From contig JAUJEA010000024.1 of assembly GCA_030442035.1 (NCBI GenBank), forward strand, positions 1-33,327: a stretch of 33,327 bases of DNA, in the 5' to 3' direction. Made by a program: the position numbers and the translations under genes. The notes beneath the pieces are model-generated. The model searched no databases, had not been told where the DNA came from, and worked only from the letters and a program-made list of their open reading frames with translations. The DNA is from Splendidivirga corallicola. GTDB taxonomy: Bacteria; Bacteroidota; Bacteroidia; Cytophagales; Cyclobacteriaceae. Below, in pieces: positions 17,485 through 27,037 of the stretch; position 1 is the stretch's first letter; each line of letters opens with the position of its first letter.

Positions 17485-19779
17485 ATGAGCAAGTATTTTT
17501 TATCCTTCTGTCTAATAACTATCATTTTCACCTGTTCTGCTCAGGATTCAAATGAATTGAATCACTTATTAAAAGAAGATATTGATGATGGATACCATAG
17601 AACTGCTTTGCTTTTAAACGGTTATTCCATAGTCGCACGCAAGAATAAACAAGGACTTATTGATAATTATGGAGAGCTGATAATCCCGATAAGTTATCAG
17701 GGTATCGGTTGGTCAGATGGTCAGAATCGATTATTGAAATCGAGTATCATTGGCTATAAAAACAATGGCTATTGGGGTCTAATAACCGTAAAAAACCATA
17801 AACTAACTCAACCCATCTATACTGCACTCAAACCTTTTTCCAGTGATCTGGTAGTGGCTTCAAAAAGAGAGAACGGCAGCATCCGGAATGTTTATGGCCT
17901 GATGGACAGCAACTTAAAAACTATCATTTCATTCAAGTATGATCTTTTAATCCCAAACGGAAATGAACTGATCGCATCAATAAAAAAAGATGGTGAGATA
18001 GTGTACGGACTGATAAACAGGAGAGAAGAAGTAATTATTTCATTTGGTTATAAAAAAATAAAAGCCATTTCTTCTGGCAGTTATGCTGTTACCAATAAAG
18101 ACAATAAAACCGCTCTTTTCTCTTCAAAGGGTAAGGAATTGACCAAATTTGAGTTCGATGACATCAATTTTATTGACAACGAACTTGGCATTGTATCTAT
18201 CGGTAATAGAAATGGTTTGATAGATAAAAATGGTAAAATTCGAGTTAAACCAATTTATAAGGAAATCAGTGTTAATGAGGATGGAAATCTCGTGGGTTTA
18301 GCCTACAATCAATGGCAATTGCTTGATGGTCAAAACAAACTTATCGGAACATTGCACTATGATAAAATTGAGCCCGTCAACCGAAAAATTCTCAAAGTTG
18401 CTGCCGGAAAATATCAAGCGATCATTGATGAGAATGATAACCCTGTCACTCACTTAAAGCCCTGGCAGATAAGGGAGTTTAATGATGGCATCGCCATTGT
18501 CAAAGAGAACGATTACTTTGGTGTCATAAAAGATCATTCCCATATTTTATTACCCATAAAATTTGATAGCCTTTATCGAATCGAAGATTATTTCATTACC
18601 AACAAACAAATTTCCAGAGACCACATTTGGTCGGTTTATGACATGTCCGGAAAGAGAATTAATCAAATTAGTTATGATTTGATTTCAGGTTTTTCCGAAA
18701 GATTTTTTAGTGTGAAAAAAAATGACCGATGGGGGTTTATGGATTTTTTCGGTAATGAAAAAATTCCTGCCAGATTTGATACTGTTCATGCATTTACAAA
18801 TGGCCGGGCAAAGGTAATATTGAAAGGACTCGAAGGCATTATAAATAATCAAGGTAAATGGATAATTCAGCCTCGCTATGAAAACCTAGAAATGGTGGAT
18901 CCGGACCTTTACATATTTGAAGGGCAATTTTTCAATGGCCTGGTTCATAAAGATGATGGAGAAATATACCATACAGACCACAAGTTGACATTACTCAATT
19001 CCAACATACTGGAAAAAAATATTGATGGAAAATTTGGTTTATTTGATCGAAATGGCATTAGATTATTGAAAACTGAGTATCAATACATATCCGAACTTTT
19101 AGACAACAAGGTCCATATTTTCCAGGACGAAAATTATTTTGGGATTCTTAATAAGATTGGAGGCATCCTGATAGGAGCCGACAAAGAAATTCAAGATATC
19201 AAATCATTTAAAGATGACCTGTTAATAATCAAAGCAAGCGGTAAATATGGTTTTATGGATTTGGAGGGAAGAATCCGCATCGCTAATCGATATGATGATA
19301 TTCACGAATTTAGTGAAGGGATGGCAGGGATAAAGTTATTAGGTAAGTGGGGCTATTTAAACAAAGATGAAGAGATTGTTGTCCAACCAAAATATGACAA
19401 AATCGAAGCTTACTTAAATGGCACAGCAATAGTATCTAAAAAGGGTAAATATGGTTTGTTGGACAAATCAGGAAATGAATTAGCCAAGGTTGAATTTGAT
19501 GCTTTGAGCAGAACCACTAATGGCTCATTTATCTCATTAAAACAAGGGAAAAAAGGCTTAATTAATAAGGAGGGTAATGAAATCATTTATCCAAGATTTG
19601 ATGAGGTAAATGATTTGGGAAATGGTTTCATTTTGGTTAATAGAGATGGTAAATATGGGCTCATCACCGATCAGGGGGTCAGTACCATCCCACTAATTTA
19701 CGATCAATTAATTTACGATAAAAAGAGTAATTATTATTTGGCTTGTCAGAAAGCTGATTGGGAAATTATAAAAAAATAG
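17485..19779 (+). CDS. Secreted WG-repeat protein
   Basis: This 764-residue protein begins with a signal peptide (MSKYFLSFCLITIIFTCSAQ, cleavage near residue 20) and then consists almost wholly of WG-type repeats. About 19 to 20 copies can be picked out, each with a core like KYGLLDKSG, RWGFMDFFG or KWGYLNKDE followed by an xPxYD-type strand. Some copies have lost the Trp-Gly pair. WG repeats form beta-rich solenoid or propeller-like arrays and probably bind protein partners or surface polymers; the ligand is unknown. It is a single-gene unit, 173 bases after hemA. Its stop codon forms part of the terminator hairpin it shares with convergent floA. Confidence 0.88.
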   Translation: MSKYFLSFCLITIIFTCSAQDSNELNHLLKEDIDDGYHRTALLLNGYSIVARKNKQGLIDNYGELIIPISYQGIGWSDGQNRLLKSSIIGYKNNGYWGLITVKNHKLTQPIYTALKPFSSDLVVASKRENGSIRNVYGLMDSNLKTIISFKYDLLIPNGNELIASIKKDGEIVYGLINRREEVIISFGYKKIKAISSGSYAVTNKDNKTALFSSKGKELTKFEFDDINFIDNELGIVSIGNRNGLIDKNGKIRVKPIYKEISVNEDGNLVGLAYNQWQLLDGQNKLIGTLHYDKIEPVNRKILKVAAGKYQAIIDENDNPVTHLKPWQIREFNDGIAIVKENDYFGVIKDHSHILLPIKFDSLYRIEDYFITNKQISRDHIWSVYDMSGKRINQISYDLISGFSERFFSVKKNDRWGFMDFFGNEKIPARFDTVHAFTNGRAKVILKGLEGIINNQGKWIIQPRYENLEMVDPDLYIFEGQFFNGLVHKDDGEIYHTDHKLTLLNSNILEKNIDGKFGLFDRNGIRLLKTEYQYISELLDNKVHIFQDENYFGILNKIGGILIGADKEIQDIKSFKDDLLIIKASGKYGFMDLEGRIRIANRYDDIHEFSEGMAGIKLLGKWGYLNKDEEIVVQPKYDKIEAYLNGTAIVSKKGKYGLLDKSGNELAKVEFDALSRTTNGSFISLKQGKKGLINKEGNEIIYPRFDEVNDLGNGFILVNRDGKYGLITDQGVSTIPLIYDQLIYDKKSNYYLACQKADWEIIKK

Positions 19780-19804
19780 GACCATTCTTTTTTGAATGAT
19801 CCTA
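19770..19804 (-). terminator. Terminator between convergent WG-repeat gene and floA
   Basis: TAGGACCATTC (19777-19787) pairs with GAATGATCCTA (19794-19804), 10 of 11 positions, around a loop of six T. On the minus strand the hairpin is followed directly by a run of T (the A run at 19770-19776), so it should stop floA transcripts. On the plus strand it lacks a T tail. It overlaps the stop codon of the WG-repeat gene. Confidence 0.65.
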
Positions 19805-19830
19805 TCCTCTCTGAATATTAAATTTGTAGT

Positions 19831-20823
19831 TTATCCGTCGTTTGAATCTCCTTTACCCGAATCAGATACACCTGATCCTGAAATAGAATCTCTCATTTCC
19901 GTATCAGCTTTGATGTTCTGTAATCGGTAATAGTCCATTATTCCAAGGTTACCACTTCTGAAAGCTTCTGCCATTGCCTTTGGTATTTCTGCTTCTGCCA
20001 AAATTACCTTCGCTCTCGCCTCTTGTGATTTAGCTTTCATTTCTTGTTCGCTTGCTACAGCCATGGCTCTTCTTTCCTCAGCTTTTGCCTCAGCCACTTT
20101 CAAATCGGCGTTCGCCTGATCTATCTGAAGTTTCGCCCCAATATTAGCTCCAACATCTACATCGGCAATATCGATAGATAGTATTTCAAATGCGGTACCG
20201 GCATCCAGCCCTCTTTCTAACACAAGTTTTGAGATCTTATCCGGATTTTCCAGTACATCTTTATGAGTAGTAGCCGATCCAATGGAGGTCACGATGCCTT
20301 CTCCAACCCTTGCCAGTATGGTATCTTCTCCGGCACCTCCCACCAATTGTTGAATATTTGCCCTTACCGTTACCCTGGCTACGGCAATAAGCTGAATACC
20401 ATCGGCAGCTACGGCAGCCACCTTAGGTGTCGTGATCACTTTTGGATTTACGGAAATTTGTACAGCCTCGAAAACATCTCTACCTGCCAAATCAATAGCT
20501 GTGGCTTGTTTGAATCCCAGATTGATATTGGCTTTATCAGCAGAAATCAATGCTTTAATAACAGATGGCACGTTTCCTCCAGCCAGATAGTGTGTTTCAA
20601 GTTCAGAGGTAGAAACTTGTAAACCTGCTTTAGTTGCTGTGATCAAAGATTCTACAATGATGCGTGGTGGTACTTTTCGTATTCTCATGAATACGAGTTC
20701 AAATAACCCAACCTTAACATTTGAAAAAACCGCCGTAATCCAGAGATTGACCGGTACAAAATACATAAAAACAAAAAAGACAACTATCGCAGCTATTACG
20801 ATTAGTATTGACGAATATTCCAT
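19831..20823 (-). CDS. floA: Flotillin-like protein FloA
   Basis: The 330-residue protein belongs to the FloA (YqfA, former UPF0365) family of membrane-scaffolding flotillins that organise functional membrane microdomains. It has one N-terminal membrane segment (about residues 5-27), then an SPFH/band 7-like domain with the conserved blocks [25 protein letters not shown] and [18 protein letters not shown]-terminal Ala/Glu-rich coiled coil (about 235-290) contains the [20 protein letters not shown]-type heptads. The tail is Ser/Gly/Asp-rich. It follows nfeD by 7 bases, the standard NfeD-flotillin pairing, and the two are surely co-transcribed. Confidence 0.96.
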   Translation of the reverse strand: MEYSSILIVIAAIVVFFVFMYFVPVNLWITAVFSNVKVGLFELVFMRIRKVPPRIIVESLITATKAGLQVSTSELETHYLAGGNVPSVIKALISADKANINLGFKQATAIDLAGRDVFEAVQISVNPKVITTPKVAAVAADGIQLIAVARVTVRANIQQLVGGAGEDTILARVGEGIVTSIGSATTHKDVLENPDKISKLVLERGLDAGTAFEILSIDIADVDVGANIGAKLQIDQANADLKVAEAKAEERRAMAVASEQEMKAKSQEARAKVILAEAEIPKAMAEAFRSGNLGIMDYYRLQNIKADTEMRDSISGSGVSDSGKGDSNDG

Positions 20824-20830
20824 GAAAGGT

Positions 20831-21301
20831 TCAATTTAAGGGTTCTACAATAACTTTATTTTTCTCTACCTTAATTACTCTTATTTTGCTTCCGGCTTCC
20901 ACATAATTGCCAAAAGTTTTTACTTCCAACACCTGGTCTCCAAATTCGGCTTTGCCAATGGGCCGGAGAGAAGAAAGAGCAACCCCGGCATCTCCTTCTT
21001 TTAAGCCAAGCTCGATATCCTCGTTAACTCTACTCTCAATAGAAGTTTTAAGGGCAAATTTCTTCCAAACACCCTTTCTAATACTTATGATGAACATAAT
21101 AATGGTTGCCAGTGCCGTTACACTCAACACTATGAAACCTGTTGTGCTTCCAAACTTGGTAAAACTTATATAAACGCCTGTACCGGAAAATAACAATCCG
21201 AGGATACCTACTATCGTAGTACCCGGAATGAAAATAACCTCGGCGAGGATCAGGCCCAAACCAAAAATGATCAGTGCTAAAATAATAATCCAATCAATCA
21301 T
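20831..21301 (-). CDS. NfeD-like membrane protein
   Basis: This 156-residue protein is the short form of NfeD, without the N-terminal ClpP-like protease domain. Three or so hydrophobic segments occupy roughly residues 3-75 (beginning [19 protein letters not shown]). A C-terminal OB-fold of the NfeD type follows, with [18 protein letters not shown] and ending [14 protein letters not shown]. NfeD proteins are the regular partners of flotillins and are thought to aid their assembly in the membrane. It is the first gene of the nfeD-floA pair. The 171 bases upstream, toward proS, hold no clear promoter match, though TATTTTTA on the minus strand is a near fit. Confidence 0.9.
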   Translation of the reverse strand: MIDWIIILALIIFGLGLILAEVIFIPGTTIVGILGLLFSGTGVYISFTKFGSTTGFIVLSVTALATIIMFIISIRKGVWKKFALKTSIESRVNEDIELGLKEGDAGVALSSLRPIGKAEFGDQVLEVKTFGNYVEAGSKIRVIKVEKNKVIVEPLN

Positions 21302-21472
21302 GGATATAATATAGGTTATTTACAATTAAAAATACTTAGATTCCAGAAATAAAAAGCAACCAATCTCATGTATTATATTAGCTTCTGGTTTATCACTTAA
21401 CATATGAGGAAGCTGGTTTTGATGAATCAAGATTCTTATTCCCTATTTGAACTTTTCATTAAGATTTTCAAA

Positions 21473-22948
21473 TCAATAGGCTCTTGCAAATAAAACTCGT
21501 TGGCTTGAAGGTTTCCCGCTATATATGCATGTTCCTTCCTCCATTTCAGCATCCAATGGAATACAACGAATCGTAGCTTTTGTTTCTTCTTTGATCTTTT
21601 GTTCTGTTTCCGGAGTTCCATCCCAATGGGCTAGTAAGAATCCACCTTTATCATCCAGAACTTTTTTAAATTCCTCAAAAGAATCAACTTTTGTAATGTT
21701 TTCATCCCTGTGTACCCTGGCTTTATTAAATAAATTAGCTTGGATATCCTCAAGTAATTCCTCAATTCTATTCTCTATGCCTTCAATATTTGCAACCTCT
21801 TTTGAAAGTGTATCACGTCGGGCGATCTCGACAGTACCGTTTTCCAGATCCCGAGGTCCGATGGCTATTCTAACAGGAATTCCTTTTAATTCGTATTCCG
21901 CAAATTTCCAGCCAGGCTTATGGGTATCTCTATCGTCGAATTTGGCTATAATTCCCTTAGCCTTTAAGCTTTCAATGATTTTTTTGGCTTGATCTCCTAT
22001 CGCCTTGGCCTGTTCATCTGTTTTATAAATAGGGACAATAACTACAGGACTAGGGGCCAATTTAGGAGGCAAGACCAACCCATTATCATCAGAATGTACC
22101 ATGATCAGGGCACCCATCAATCTTGTGGTTACACCCCAGGAGGTTCCCCATACATGATCTAGCTTCCCTTCCTTATCAGCAAATTTAACATCAAATGCTT
22201 TGGCGAAATTTTGACCTAAAAAATGGGATGTTCCTGCCTGTAGAGCTTTTCCATCCTGCATCAAAGCCTCAATGCAATAAGTATCAACAGCTCCCGCAAA
22301 TTTTTCACTTTCTGTTTTGACTCCTTTAATTACCGGCACGGCCATGAAATTCTCCACGAAATCGGTATAAACATCCAGGATCAATCTGGCTTCATCAACA
22401 GCTTCCTGTTTGGTGGCATGTGCTGTATGCCCTTCCTGCCATAAAAATTCAGCTGTTCTTAGAAATAATCTTGTTCGCATTTCCCATCTCACAACATTTG
22501 CCCACTGGTTGATCAATAAGGGTAGATCCCTATAAGATTGGATCCAGTTCTTATAAGTGTTCCAGATAACAGTCTCCGAAGTGGGCCTTACAATCAATTC
22601 TTCCTCAAGCTTGGCATCAGGATCTACCACTACACCGGTGCCGTTGTCAGAGTTTTTCAGGCGATAATGTGTAACAACAGCACATTCTTTGGCAAATCCC
22701 TCTACATGATCGGCCTCTTTGCTCAAATATGACTTAGGAATAAACAAGGGGAAGTAAGCATTTGTATGTCCCGTTTCCTTAAACATGGTATCAATAGCAG
22801 CTTGCATTTTTTCCCATATTGAAAAACCATAAGGCTTGATCACCATACAACCTCTTACCGGAGAATTCTCAGCTAAATCAGCTTTCTTTACCAATTCATT
22901 ATACCATAGCGAATAATCTTCACTCCTCTTTGGTATTCCCTTGCTCAT
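21473..22948 (-). CDS. proS: Proline--tRNA ligase, archaeal/eukaryotic-like type
   Basis: The enzyme charges tRNA(Pro) with proline. The 491 residues match the short ProRS form (about 480-500) that lacks the bacterial insertion editing domain and is usual in Bacteroidota. Class II motifs are visible: [14 protein letters not shown] (motif 1 region), [21 protein letters not shown] (motif 2 region) and [20 protein letters not shown] (motif 3 region). The anticodon-binding domain follows (VVIVPIYK...), and then the C-terminal domain ends in the conserved Tyr (FARAY). The ATG at 22948 is followed by the typical [19 protein letters not shown]-terminus. A -7 promoter box lies 57 bases upstream. Confidence 0.97.
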   Translation of the reverse strand: MSKGIPKRSEDYSLWYNELVKKADLAENSPVRGCMVIKPYGFSIWEKMQAAIDTMFKETGHTNAYFPLFIPKSYLSKEADHVEGFAKECAVVTHYRLKNSDNGTGVVVDPDAKLEEELIVRPTSETVIWNTYKNWIQSYRDLPLLINQWANVVRWEMRTRLFLRTAEFLWQEGHTAHATKQEAVDEARLILDVYTDFVENFMAVPVIKGVKTESEKFAGAVDTYCIEALMQDGKALQAGTSHFLGQNFAKAFDVKFADKEGKLDHVWGTSWGVTTRLMGALIMVHSDDNGLVLPPKLAPSPVVIVPIYKTDEQAKAIGDQAKKIIESLKAKGIIAKFDDRDTHKPGWKFAEYELKGIPVRIAIGPRDLENGTVEIARRDTLSKEVANIEGIENRIEELLEDIQANLFNKARVHRDENITKVDSFEEFKKVLDDKGGFLLAHWDGTPETEQKIKEETKATIRCIPLDAEMEEGTCIYSGKPSSQRVLFARAY

Positions 22949-23004
22949 TGTCTAAAAATATTTTTTGGTATGAATTTTGTTTAACTTCTTACAAATGTCG
23001 AATG

Positions 23005-23012
23005 CAAATATA
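23005..23012 (-). promoter_or_regulatory. Candidate -7 element for proS (TATATTTG)
   Basis: On the minus strand TATATTTG fits TAnnTTTG and lies about 57 bases before the proS ATG. A TTG exists upstream, but its spacing (11 bases) is too short, so only the -7 half is persuasive. Confidence 0.5.
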
Positions 23013-23029
23013 AGTTTATATATCAAGAA

Positions 23030-23061
23030 TTGATCTTAAATTAAAATTTATCGTATATTTA
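23030..23061 (+). promoter_or_regulatory. Possible promoter of the Ser/Arg-rich lipoprotein gene
   Basis: TTG at 23030-23032 is followed after 21 bases by TATATTTA (23054-23061), one base off TAnnTTTG. It lies 35 bases before the ATG at 23097. A purine-rich stretch (AGAGAAAGGAAAG) precedes the ATG. This would drive the lipoprotein and the barrel gene behind it. Confidence 0.35.
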
Positions 23062-23096
23062 TTAAGTATGTCTACAATTAAAGAGAAAGGAAAGCT

Positions 23097-24524
23097 ATGA
23101 AATCCTCAGTATTATTTAAGTTACTTTCAGCAGCGGTTGTCCTGGGATTTTGGTCCTGCAACGCTGGCCAATATGCACAAACAAGTGAATACGATGATGT
23201 GTATTTCACCTCTGAAGATAGACAAGCAACTAACAACAATACTTTGGTAGTGCAGAGCAGCCCGGACGGAGCGCAATACGAATATGAAGAAGATAGTTAT
23301 TCTGCACGAACTGTAAATCCTGATTATGTTGCTAAATATCAGATTCCTAGTAACTTGACTACAGAAGATGAAGAGCAACCCGTTCAGGAAGAAGAATATT
23401 TCGATGAGAATTACGATTCCTATAGTAATGGAGGGTCTAATGTCTATGATAACTATAGAGGTAGGCCATATTCCATAACCAATAATTACTATAGCCCTTT
23501 CTATTCTTCTTTTTATGACCCCTTTGATCCTTTCTATTCACCATACTACAACTACAACTCTTTTTATGATCCATATTACTCCTATAGCTCTTTCTACAGT
23601 CCTTACTACAGGAATAGATGGAGGAGAGGTTTGAGATTCAGCATTGGTTTTGGCTGGGGATGGGGATATCCCTCTTATGGATTCGGATATTCCAGATATG
23701 GAAGATTCTACAACGATCCTTTCTGGTGCCCTCCCGGATTTTATTCTTACAACTCTTTCTATTCAGGTTATTATAGAGGAACCGGAATATACTATTTGAG
23801 CAATGTTGAATCATCTCGTTCAGGAAGAGCTATTACAAGAGGAAGTAGAATCATAACCAGGAACAATATAGCCACAGGTAGAAGCAGTAATGCCGTCAGT
23901 AGCAGTGGCACTAGAAGTAGAGTTAATGGTACAACCAGAAGTTCGGCCAATGTTGCCAACAACGGGACATCCACAAGATCAAGGAATTATTCGAGCAGTG
24001 AAAATCCGGTCAATTACCGGTCCAGAAGAAATGCAAATAGCTCTTCAAGCCGTGTTGGATCCAGTACTACCAGTAGATCAAATAGAAGTTACAACAGCAG
24101 TTCAAGTAGCTCTTCGAGATCCAGATATAGTACTTCAGGAAACAGTAATCCACGTAGCACATATAGAAGAGATTATAGCAACAGTGGTAGTAGTGCAACA
24201 AGATCAAGAAGTTATAGCAATAGCACTGGGCAAAGAAATAGGTCCTCATACCAAAGAAGTAGTACACCTTCAAGAAATAGTAACGGAGCTACTTATAGAA
24301 GAAGCTCTTCAAACAGATCAAGTGGTAGCTATAGAGCTCCCTCCAGAAGTAGTAACAGTAATTCCTATAACAGAAGCAGTAGCAGCTCTTCATACAGAAA
24401 GAGTAGTTCAAGCCCTTCCAGAAGTAGTAGTTACTCTTCAGGTAGCAGAAGTCGTTCATCTTCTGGCACAAGATCTTCCTCAGGTAGCAGGACACAATCA
24501 TCAAGAAGTAGAAGAGGGAACTAA
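23097..24524 (+). CDS. Low-complexity Tyr/Ser/Arg-rich lipoprotein
   Basis: The 475-residue protein begins with a signal peptide and probable lipobox (GFWSC, Cys about residue 21). Three zones follow. An acidic Tyr/Glu/Asp region (about 25-120) is followed by a Tyr/Phe/Pro-rich region (about 125-235) with repeats like SFYDPYYSYSSFYSPYY and a Gly/Trp/Tyr-rich stretch (FGWGWGYPSYGFGYSRYG). The last 220 residues are almost only Ser, Arg, Asn, Gly, Thr and Tyr. Such proteins occur in many Bacteroidota, often annotated by chance as vitellogenin-like; no function is known. The basic, disordered tail could bind polyanions on the cell surface. The next gene starts 48 bases on, suggesting a shared transcript. 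Confidence 0.8.
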   Translation: MKSSVLFKLLSAAVVLGFWSCNAGQYAQTSEYDDVYFTSEDRQATNNNTLVVQSSPDGAQYEYEEDSYSARTVNPDYVAKYQIPSNLTTEDEEQPVQEEEYFDENYDSYSNGGSNVYDNYRGRPYSITNNYYSPFYSSFYDPFDPFYSPYYNYNSFYDPYYSYSSFYSPYYRNRWRRGLRFSIGFGWGWGYPSYGFGYSRYGRFYNDPFWCPPGFYSYNSFYSGYYRGTGIYYLSNVESSRSGRAITRGSRIITRNNIATGRSSNAVSSSGTRSRVNGTTRSSANVANNGTSTRSRNYSSSENPVNYRSRRNANSSSSRVGSSTTSRSNRSYNSSSSSSSRSRYSTSGNSNPRSTYRRDYSNSGSSATRSRSYSNSTGQRNRSSYQRSSTPSRNSNGATYRRSSSNRSSGSYRAPSRSSNSNSYNRSSSSSSYRKSSSSPSRSSSYSSGSRSRSSSGTRSSSGSRTQSSRSRRGN

Positions 24525-24572
24525 TTAGTTCCTTCTTTTCTTTCCAGTTTAATTTTCTAAAACGTTTTCAAA

Positions 24573-26090
24573 ATGAGAGGTTTATTAAGGCTTATTTTCA
24601 TAAGCATAGGAATACTATTTATAATCCACAGTAGTAATGCTCAAGTCGAACAGGGAGCCGTAGGTATATTCAACGAAGCTTTATTGTTCAGCAGAACTCA
24701 AATTGGTGGAAGTGCCAGGATACAAGGACTTGGTGGCGCACAAATTGCATTGGGAGGGGATCCGAGTTCCGCATTTTCAAATCCTGCAGGTTTAGGATTG
24801 TTCAATAGATCCCAGGTAACATTTGGGCCGGCTATTGATTTTTATAATAATGATGCCAATTATTTCAATACCCTGACTAATAGAAAAGGCGCTAAATTTA
24901 ATCTGAACAATTTTGGGATTGTTTTTAATTCTTCCAAAAATGGCGCTTCAGGACCATGGCGTGGAGGTTCATTCGCCATTAGTCTAACCAAACTGAATAA
25001 CTTCAATAATAAGTTTTCATATGAAGGACGTAATACCGAAAATTCAATTATTGATAATTTGATTGAATCTGCCAATGGTATTTCTGTGAATAATATAGGT
25101 TCAGCCGGATTGGCAGGCCTGGCATATGATGTTTTTCTGATCAACCCATTTCGAGATAATCAGGGAGATATTGTCGATGGAGAATATGATTCCTTTGTTT
25201 TAGGTTTACCAAGACAATCTGAAGAGGTGGTGACAGAGGGATCTCAATATCAATGGAGCTTTGCCTATGGTGGTAACTTTGCGGATAAATTATATATAGG
25301 TGTTGGATTGGGTATCGCTACAATAAATTATAGCCAAGAAAAAATATTCAGAGAATCTCAGTTCGATGAAACGGATCCGGCCTTGGATAATCTCCGTGTA
25401 AATGAGAATTTGGAGATTGAAGGTACAGGAATTAATGGAACACTCGGATTCATATTCAGACCTAATAATATTGTCAGAGTTGGCGCTTCTGTCACTACAC
25501 CTACCTTTTATAGATTGGACGAGGTCAGTGATGTTTCTATAGAAGCTAATTACAATAATTTTTTCTACGCTCCGGAAGATACCGTATTAAATTCATTGGT
25601 AGCTGAATCTGATATCATACTTTCAAAATATGAGTTGACCACACCTCTGAGATTAAACGGTGGCATTGCGCTTTTCTTTGAGAAATATGGATTCCTTAGC
25701 GCAGACATTGAGTTTATCGATTATGCATCAAACAGTTTTAGTTCTTCCGATTTTTCCACCAATGCTGATAATCGAACGATTAAAGATCTATATACCTCAA
25801 CCATTAATTTTAGGTTGGGAGGAGAATACAGATATAACATATTAAGATTCAGAGCTGGTGTTGCCTATTACGGAGATCCTTATGCTTTGGAAGGTTTTGA
25901 CGGACAAAGGACTGACCTTTCCTTCGGTCTGGGATTGAAGTTAGCCAATTTCAGTGCTGATCTCGGAATTATAAACTCTAGTTCTTCCAGCAACTATAGT
26001 CCGTATACGTTTGTCAACGGCTCCGGACCAGTAGCACAAATTGATAATGGAAGAACAAGTGCCGTATTTACTTTAGGATTTAATTTTTAA
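24573..26090 (+). CDS. Outer-membrane beta-barrel protein, OMPP1/FadL-like
   Basis: The 505-residue protein has a signal peptide (cleaved near SSNAQ, residue 24). Its mature N-terminus carries GSARIQGLGGAQIALGGDPSSAFSNPAGL, the usual opening of OMPP1/FadL/TodX-family barrels (RxxGMGGAxxAxxxDxxaxxxNPAGL). The rest alternates hydrophobic and polar strands, and the protein ends in VFTLGFNF, a terminal Phe that fits outer-membrane barrel assembly. FadL proteins carry hydrophobic compounds across the outer membrane; the substrate here cannot be read from sequence. It probably shares a transcript with the Ser/Arg-rich lipoprotein upstream, and a strong terminator follows 25 bases after its stop. 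Confidence 0.85.
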   Translation: MRGLLRLIFISIGILFIIHSSNAQVEQGAVGIFNEALLFSRTQIGGSARIQGLGGAQIALGGDPSSAFSNPAGLGLFNRSQVTFGPAIDFYNNDANYFNTLTNRKGAKFNLNNFGIVFNSSKNGASGPWRGGSFAISLTKLNNFNNKFSYEGRNTENSIIDNLIESANGISVNNIGSAGLAGLAYDVFLINPFRDNQGDIVDGEYDSFVLGLPRQSEEVVTEGSQYQWSFAYGGNFADKLYIGVGLGIATINYSQEKIFRESQFDETDPALDNLRVNENLEIEGTGINGTLGFIFRPNNIVRVGASVTTPTFYRLDEVSDVSIEANYNNFFYAPEDTVLNSLVAESDIILSKYELTTPLRLNGGIALFFEKYGFLSADIEFIDYASNSFSSSDFSTNADNRTIKDLYTSTINFRLGGEYRYNILRFRAGVAYYGDPYALEGFDGQRTDLSFGLGLKLANFSADLGIINSSSSSNYSPYTFVNGSGPVAQIDNGRTSAVFTLGFNF

Positions 26091-26114
26091 ATTAATAAAA
26101 AGAATATCTATCAC

Positions 26115-26144
26115 AAAAGGGACTGCATGATGCAATCCCTTTTT
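26115..26144 (+). terminator. Rho-independent terminator after the OMPP1/FadL-like gene
   Basis: AAAAGGGACTGCA (26115-26127) pairs with TGCAATCCCTTTT (26131-26143), with one C-A mismatch and a TGA loop, and runs into a short T tail. It lies 25 bases past the plus-strand stop codon. The flanking A-rich arm would also allow it to work for minus-strand transcription. Confidence 0.8.
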
Positions 26145-26398
26145 CATTTAAAATATTTCAGCTTTTTGATGTCTGAAGTAATATACGATTACTGAATAGG
26201 ACTACTTATAAAAACTTTAATCGACTGCTATGATTTTAATAACTTGAGCGATCTGAGTCTCTTTAGTGGAGTCTGTTTTAATAAAATAGGATCAATAAAC
26301 AAATGTCATTTGGTTTATTTTTTGAGATAAAAAATACCCCTAATTTTCTATAGGAAGATTTGCGTAAATATGAATTTTGATGAACCGGAAAAGGTGAT
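26145..26398. other. Intergenic stretch between convergent units, with a second hairpin
   Basis: No gene is seen in this gap. A hairpin is formed by AATAAACAAAT (26294-26304) and ATTTGGTTTATT (26308-26319), with one bulge and a three-base loop, followed on the plus strand by T residues. It could be a backup terminator for the barrel gene or an element for the response-regulator transcript arriving from the other side. Confidence 0.4.
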
Positions 26399-27037
26399 TT
26401 AATCCAGCAATCCTTGTTCCATAGCATTTTTTATAATTCCCACGCTATTTTTTGCTCCAAGTTTACTCATTAAATTCATACGATGGGTTTCAACAGTTTT
26501 CGGGCTTATGAATAACTTGTCTGAAATTTCTTGAGTGGTTAATTCCTCTGCAATAGCTTCAAGCACTTCTTGTTCTCTACGAGTCAAATTTGCTGAAAAT
26601 TGATTATGCTTTGGTTTGCCCAATGCATGATTCATCAACTTATTTCTAATATTCTGTTGCAAATATTGTTCACCCTTTAAAACAGTTTTAAGAGCTTTTA
26701 TCAATTCTATCTTTTGTGTGTTTTTAAGCAAATAACCATCGGCACCATTGTTCAAAATTCTCTTTACAAAAGAAATTTCCTCAAAATTTGTAAGGGCGAT
26801 AATTTTAAGCTCAGGCATTTTCTTAATGATCTTTTTACATAATTCAATGCCATCTATATCAGGTAAATTTATATCCAAAAGCAACACATCGGGTTTGTCA
26901 GCGGCGATATTGCGAAGTGTTTCATGACCGTTACAATAAGTGCCAACAATTTCTACTTCTTTTGTATTGGCCAACATGGTTTCAATACCTCTGAGTATCA
27001 TTACATGATCGTCCGTTATGGCAATTCTAGTAATCAT
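26399..27037 (-). CDS. Response regulator, NarL/LuxR family
   Basis: This 212-residue regulator has an N-terminal receiver domain with acidic pair Asp9-Asp10, phospho-acceptor Asp55 (LLLDINLPD), the conserved Thr (ALTNF) and Lys (YLLKN). A C-terminal LuxR-type helix-turn-helix follows (about 148-205: LTRREQEVLEAIAEELTTQEIS, then KTVETHRMNLMSKLG). It is a transcription factor switched on by phosphorylation. Its start overlaps the end of the histidine kinase gene by 11 bases, so the two are translationally coupled partners. It is the last gene of the five-gene minus-strand run; its targets cannot be read here. Confidence 0.95.
   Translation of the reverse strand: MITRIAITDDHVMILRGIETMLANTKEVEIVGTYCNGHETLRNIAADKPDVLLLDINLPDIDGIELCKKIIKKMPELKIIALTNFEEISFVKRILNNGADGYLLKNTQKIELIKALKTVLKGEQYLQQNIRNKLMNHALGKPKHNQFSANLTRREQEVLEAIAEELTTQEISDKLFISPKTVETHRMNLMSKLGAKNSVGIIKNAMEQGLLD

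Noticed and set aside
23890-24528. A 212-codon open frame overlapping the Ser/Arg-rich lipoprotein in another plus-strand frame
   Set aside because: It is open only because the AGN-rich Ser/Arg codons of the real gene rarely give stops in that frame. Its product is a monotonous Val/Glu/Ile string with no signal peptide or known motif.
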